NCBI GenBank assembly: GCA_934167135.1
Contig: CAKPKI010000071.1
Location: 1 to 9,325 of the forward strand
DNA length: 9,325 nucleotides
Reading direction: 5' to 3'
Origin: an uncultured Clostridia bacterium
Lineage (GTDB): Bacteria; Bacillota; Clostridia; TANB77; CAG-508
The position numbers were made by a program, and so were the translations under genes. The notes beneath the pieces are model-generated. The model saw only the letters and a list, made by a program, of their open reading frames with translations, was not told where the DNA came from and searched no databases. The stretch's first letter is position 1; every line of letters starts with the position of its first letter. Below are positions 6,692-9,325 of the stretch, one piece after another.

Positions 6692-8245
6692 TTATGACAT
6701 TTTCTTTAATCTTAATAAGAATTCTATACATTCTGCCATTTTTCCTTTACCAAAATTCTTATCTAAGAAGTCTATATATCCATCTATTTCATCTCTGATT
6801 AATGCTAAGTTAAGTCCTTCAAACTTTCTTAATACTTTTTTTGCCATAAAGTAATCTACTGCTTCTGTTTCGTCTCCTCCACAAGCAACATAAACAGGTA
6901 CAAATTTTCTCATGTGTTTTACAATACGGTTACCAAAAGCAACTCTAAAGTGTTTGATTGTGTAGTTATCCATATCATCTATTTTTTTCAATGTTGCATC
7001 AGATATTGCATAATCTACCATTGCTTTTTCAAACAATCCATTTAGATATGAATAATTTACATCTATTGCATCAACTTCATCAGGTTCGAAAGCAATACCT
7101 TTTTCGTTGATATCTATTGGCATAGCTCTATCATATACCTTATCTGTTACCATGAATGTAGAGTCATCATTATTGATTGTTCCTATATACCATGCATTTG
7201 GTGGAATTTGTAATTTTCCTCTTATTAATTTTTTTGGGTCTGTTGGCCACGAACTTTGAACAACTTCTATTTTCCAGTCTTTTGTGCTATGCATTTCTAG
7301 AATTGACAACATTTCTGCAAAGTAATATTCAACACGGGCCAAGTTCATTTCATCTAGTATTACTGTAAATATTTCGTCCATATATCCAGCTTCATATAAA
7401 TATGCTAAGAAGTCTGTTTCATTAAATTTCTTTGTGAACTCATTTAAATATCCAAAAATATCTGTTCTATCTCTCCAAGATGGTTGCACAGATGCAACAC
7501 ATGATGGGTGTTTTACAAAGTTACCCCATGCAAGTGATATAGATGTTTTACCTGTACCAGATATACCTTGTAGAATTACTAATTTAGTTGATGCTATTGC
7601 TGATACGAATAGTCTTATCATTTTTTCACTATAATATAGTTTTAGTTTACTTGCTGCAAAATTTCTAAACATATAACAAAATTCTGGTAGTGAAAAACTG
7701 TTATTATAATCTTTTTGCTTATATTTTGCATATTCTTCATCTATTAATGTTAATTTTGAAAACCTGCTTTGACTATTTGGATCAATTTGCTCTTCTCCGT
7801 TTTCTTGTGATTGTGCAGCAGCCATTGTTGCTCTATCAGCTCCTGTACTTATTCCGTTTGGATTTACACCTAATTCTGGAGTTTTCATTGATAATAATTT
7901 TAATTTTTCATCTACTAGTTCTTCAACTTGGTCATTTAATGTATCTATTTGTTTTAGCAATTCTTCTTGGTCAAGTATTTTCTTTCTCCATTTCATGTGT
8001 TTTTTTAAGAAAAATGCAATTATTCCAATAATTCCTCCTACAACTACAAGTAAACAAATAATTGCCACTCCTGTTAAAACCCATTCTGACATTTTAAAAT
8101 CATTTGCGTAATTTTGAATTATATAGTAATATTCTGGAACATTAAATATATTAAGTATTCCCCTCCATATACCTCCAAATATCTCTCCAAACCCTGAAAA
8201 GAATTGGTGTAAAAATTCAAATAAAAATCTACCGTATGTATCCAT
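6692..8245 (-). CDS. Membrane-anchored McrB-like AAA+ ATPase
   Basis: A 517-residue AAA+ NTPase of the McrB type. Residues 1-36 are hydrophobic and amphipathic, about 55-80 form a clear membrane helix followed by basic residues (KKHMKWRKK), and about 90-118 look like a coiled coil. A Gln/Asn/Ser-rich linker leads to the AAA+ core. Walker A is GISGTGKT (227-234). A VQPSWRDRTDIFGY block (253-266) is typical of McrB. Walker B is VILDEMNLARVE (295-306), where McrB proteins also have DEMNLA. Sensor 1 lies in YIGTINNDDST (353-363), keeping N-x-x-D of the McrB MNxxDR signature but with Ser at the Arg position. R373 in VYDRA is a likely arginine finger. A helical lid follows. The core should face the cytoplasm. 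No DNA-binding domain is apparent. The ATG at 8245 follows GGAAGGATGA; the gene ends with tandem TAA stops. It appears less AT-rich than its neighbours. Confidence 0.88.
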   Translation of the reverse strand: MDTYGRFLFEFLHQFFSGFGEIFGGIWRGILNIFNVPEYYYIIQNYANDFKMSEWVLTGVAIICLLVVVGGIIGIIAFFLKKHMKWRKKILDQEELLKQIDTLNDQVEELVDEKLKLLSMKTPELGVNPNGISTGADRATMAAAQSQENGEEQIDPNSQSRFSKLTLIDEEYAKYKQKDYNNSFSLPEFCYMFRNFAASKLKLYYSEKMIRLFVSAIASTKLVILQGISGTGKTSISLAWGNFVKHPSCVASVQPSWRDRTDIFGYLNEFTKKFNETDFLAYLYEAGYMDEIFTVILDEMNLARVEYYFAEMLSILEMHSTKDWKIEVVQSSWPTDPKKLIRGKLQIPPNAWYIGTINNDDSTFMVTDKVYDRAMPIDINEKGIAFEPDEVDAIDVNYSYLNGLFEKAMVDYAISDATLKKIDDMDNYTIKHFRVAFGNRIVKHMRKFVPVYVACGGDETEAVDYFMAKKVLRKFEGLNLALIRDEIDGYIDFLDKNFGKGKMAECIEFLLRLKKMS

Positions 8246-8279
8246 ATATTTTTCATCCTTCCGAAAACTAGTCCATTTT

Positions 8280-9311
8280 TTATTTAAATGTCACATTTTT
8301 TATTGAACTGTCTTCTTTTATTTTATTGTAAAATTCTAAATTTTTTGGTACAATAATTAATTTAAACATTTTTAATTTTTCTACATCCTCAAGTTTATTT
8401 ACTGAATCATCTAGTGTAATTACAAAATTATATCCTTTGCTTGTATATTCAAGTACACTTTTTTGATTTTTTATATAATCTGAATATGTAATATTTAAAC
8501 TTATTTTTTCTTGTAATGCTTGATTACTTATTAATGATAAAATACCATTCATTTTTTGCTTTTTCTTAAATAAAGATGGTTCAAATTCTGTTATATAGGA
8601 ATCTTTAAAGTTACCATTTATAATATCTTGTATAGAAACTACACTTAAAAGAATATATTCCACTTGTAATTTATCTTCTGCAATAATTCCTTCTGAAAAT
8701 ACTTTTTCTATTGCAGAGTCACTGTATTGCATTGGCATTTTTATATTATGCTCAAGTGCTACATAGTATAAATTTTCTGCAATTTCAGTATTTTCAAATT
8801 TTAAAGAAAATTCTTCTGTTTCAAATTTTTCTAAAAATATTTCTTTTTCTAACATATCACTTTTTATTTCTTTGTATAATTTATCTTCTATTTCTTCAGT
8901 AATTTTTATTTCAAAATCTTCATTTACTATGTTAAAAATTTTTTCAATAATTTCTTTTAAACTTTCTATTGTTTTAAAGTTTTCAATATTTCTTACATTG
9001 TCAAAAAATAAAATATATCCGAAGACTTCTTTGATATTATGAATTATATTTAATTTAGCTTGTTTTTCATCTAAATTTTCTGCTTCATTTTCGCATTTTT
9101 CCATTAAAATATCTTCTTTGTATTCTAATTCATCTAATATTCTTAAATAAAATGCTCTTGCTGGTTTGTCAGTATTTTTTATGTTATAGTATCTTGCATT
9201 TATATATGTTTTTAAATATTCATTTATTAGTTCTTCATTATAATGTGTCCCATATATTGTTTTCATATATTTTTTTATTTTTTTCTCTGTAAAGTTTAAA
9301 TATGTATCCAT
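8280..9311 (-). CDS. Helical protein of unknown function, first visible gene of the cluster
   Basis: A Lys/Glu/Ile-rich cytoplasmic protein of 343 residues from the ATG at 9311, which has a weak SD-like AAGTGA 8 nt upstream. An in-frame GTG at 9323 would add four residues, and the frame is open to the window edge, so a longer N-terminus cannot be excluded. No signal peptide or membrane helix is seen. The first 240 residues look helical. The last 80 have a mixed alpha/beta look, with strands such as YNFVITLDDS and FKLIIVPKNLEFY. I do not recognise a family or catalytic motif. It ends 34 nt before the McrB-like ATPase in the same direction, so it is probably cotranscribed and may be an adaptor or substrate-recognition partner of that ATPase (inference). 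Composition is very AT-rich, like the coiled-coil gene at 2478-4100. Confidence 0.8.
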   Translation of the reverse strand: MDTYLNFTEKKIKKYMKTIYGTHYNEELINEYLKTYINARYYNIKNTDKPARAFYLRILDELEYKEDILMEKCENEAENLDEKQAKLNIIHNIKEVFGYILFFDNVRNIENFKTIESLKEIIEKIFNIVNEDFEIKITEEIEDKLYKEIKSDMLEKEIFLEKFETEEFSLKFENTEIAENLYYVALEHNIKMPMQYSDSAIEKVFSEGIIAEDKLQVEYILLSVVSIQDIINGNFKDSYITEFEPSLFKKKQKMNGILSLISNQALQEKISLNITYSDYIKNQKSVLEYTSKGYNFVITLDDSVNKLEDVEKLKMFKLIIVPKNLEFYNKIKEDSSIKNVTFK

Positions 9312-9325
9312 TAAATTGTTCACTT

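Noticed and set aside
5526..8245. A standard Type IV (McrBC) restriction system
   Set aside because: No methyl-DNA reader domain is seen on the ATPase and no PD-(D/E)XK motif on the partner. The ATPase is membrane-anchored and the context is secretion genes. A defence role by another mechanism remains possible.
1..9325. Mollicute origin with TGA read as Trp
   Set aside because: TGA serves as a stop in the 45-residue ORF, and conserved Trp residues are encoded by TGG.
1..9325. CRISPR array, tRNA, insertion sequence or attachment site
   Set aside because: No regularly spaced long repeats, cloverleaf-like segments, transposase/integrase frames or terminal inverted repeats were seen on either strand.

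Overview
The window is low-GC DNA, by eye about 20-35% G+C, from a Gram-positive Firmicute, most likely a Clostridia or related gut-type lineage. The evidence is AT-rich codon use, strong Shine-Dalgarno (SD) sites of the AGGAGG/AGGTGA kind, an exact SigA-type promoter (TTGACA-N17-TATAAT) and SipW-type signal peptidases with TasA-like substrates. TGA is used as a stop and TGG for Trp, so this is the standard code and not that of Mycoplasma/Spiroplasma. No tRNA, rRNA, CRISPR, insertion sequence or phage gene is visible.

Every supported gene is on the minus strand, so the transcript runs from right to left. Positions 363-9311 look like one tightly packed operon of ten genes, entered mid-stream because its promoter lies beyond the right edge. 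In order of transcription: (1) an unrecognised helical protein (8280-9311); (2) a membrane-anchored McrB-like AAA+ ATPase (6692-8245); (3) a DUF2357-like (McrC-partner-type) protein without a recognisable nuclease domain (5526-6650); (4) a SipW-like signal peptidase (4917-5525); (5) a TasA/camelysin-like exported protein with a SipW-type signal peptide (4258-4917); (6) a 45-residue small protein with a GTG start (4097-4234); (7) a long coiled-coil-rich protein (2478-4100); (8) a second signal peptidase, the only one with a full canonical SipW catalytic set (1845-2441); (9) a third signal peptidase with a very acidic tail (1120-1833); (10) a second TasA-like exported protein (363-1061). Junctions are TAATG, ATGA, back-to-back TAG-ATG, or gaps under 60 nt.

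At the left edge, a separate transcription start (promoter 283-311, with three 11-bp-spaced TTACAT repeats upstream) drives a truncated gene for a single-pass membrane protein (1-232).

How the genes may work together (inference): the peptidases would mature the two TasA-like proteins, which could form a cell-surface fibre or layer. On the inner face of the membrane, the McrB-like ATPase, the DUF2357-like protein and the coiled-coil/helical proteins would form an NTP-driven complex. McrB/DUF2357 pairs are otherwise known from modification-dependent restriction. Finding the pair embedded among three signal peptidases and their substrates, with the ATPase tethered to the membrane and no nuclease visible, points to an uncharacterised envelope machine. 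I know of no described system with this composition.
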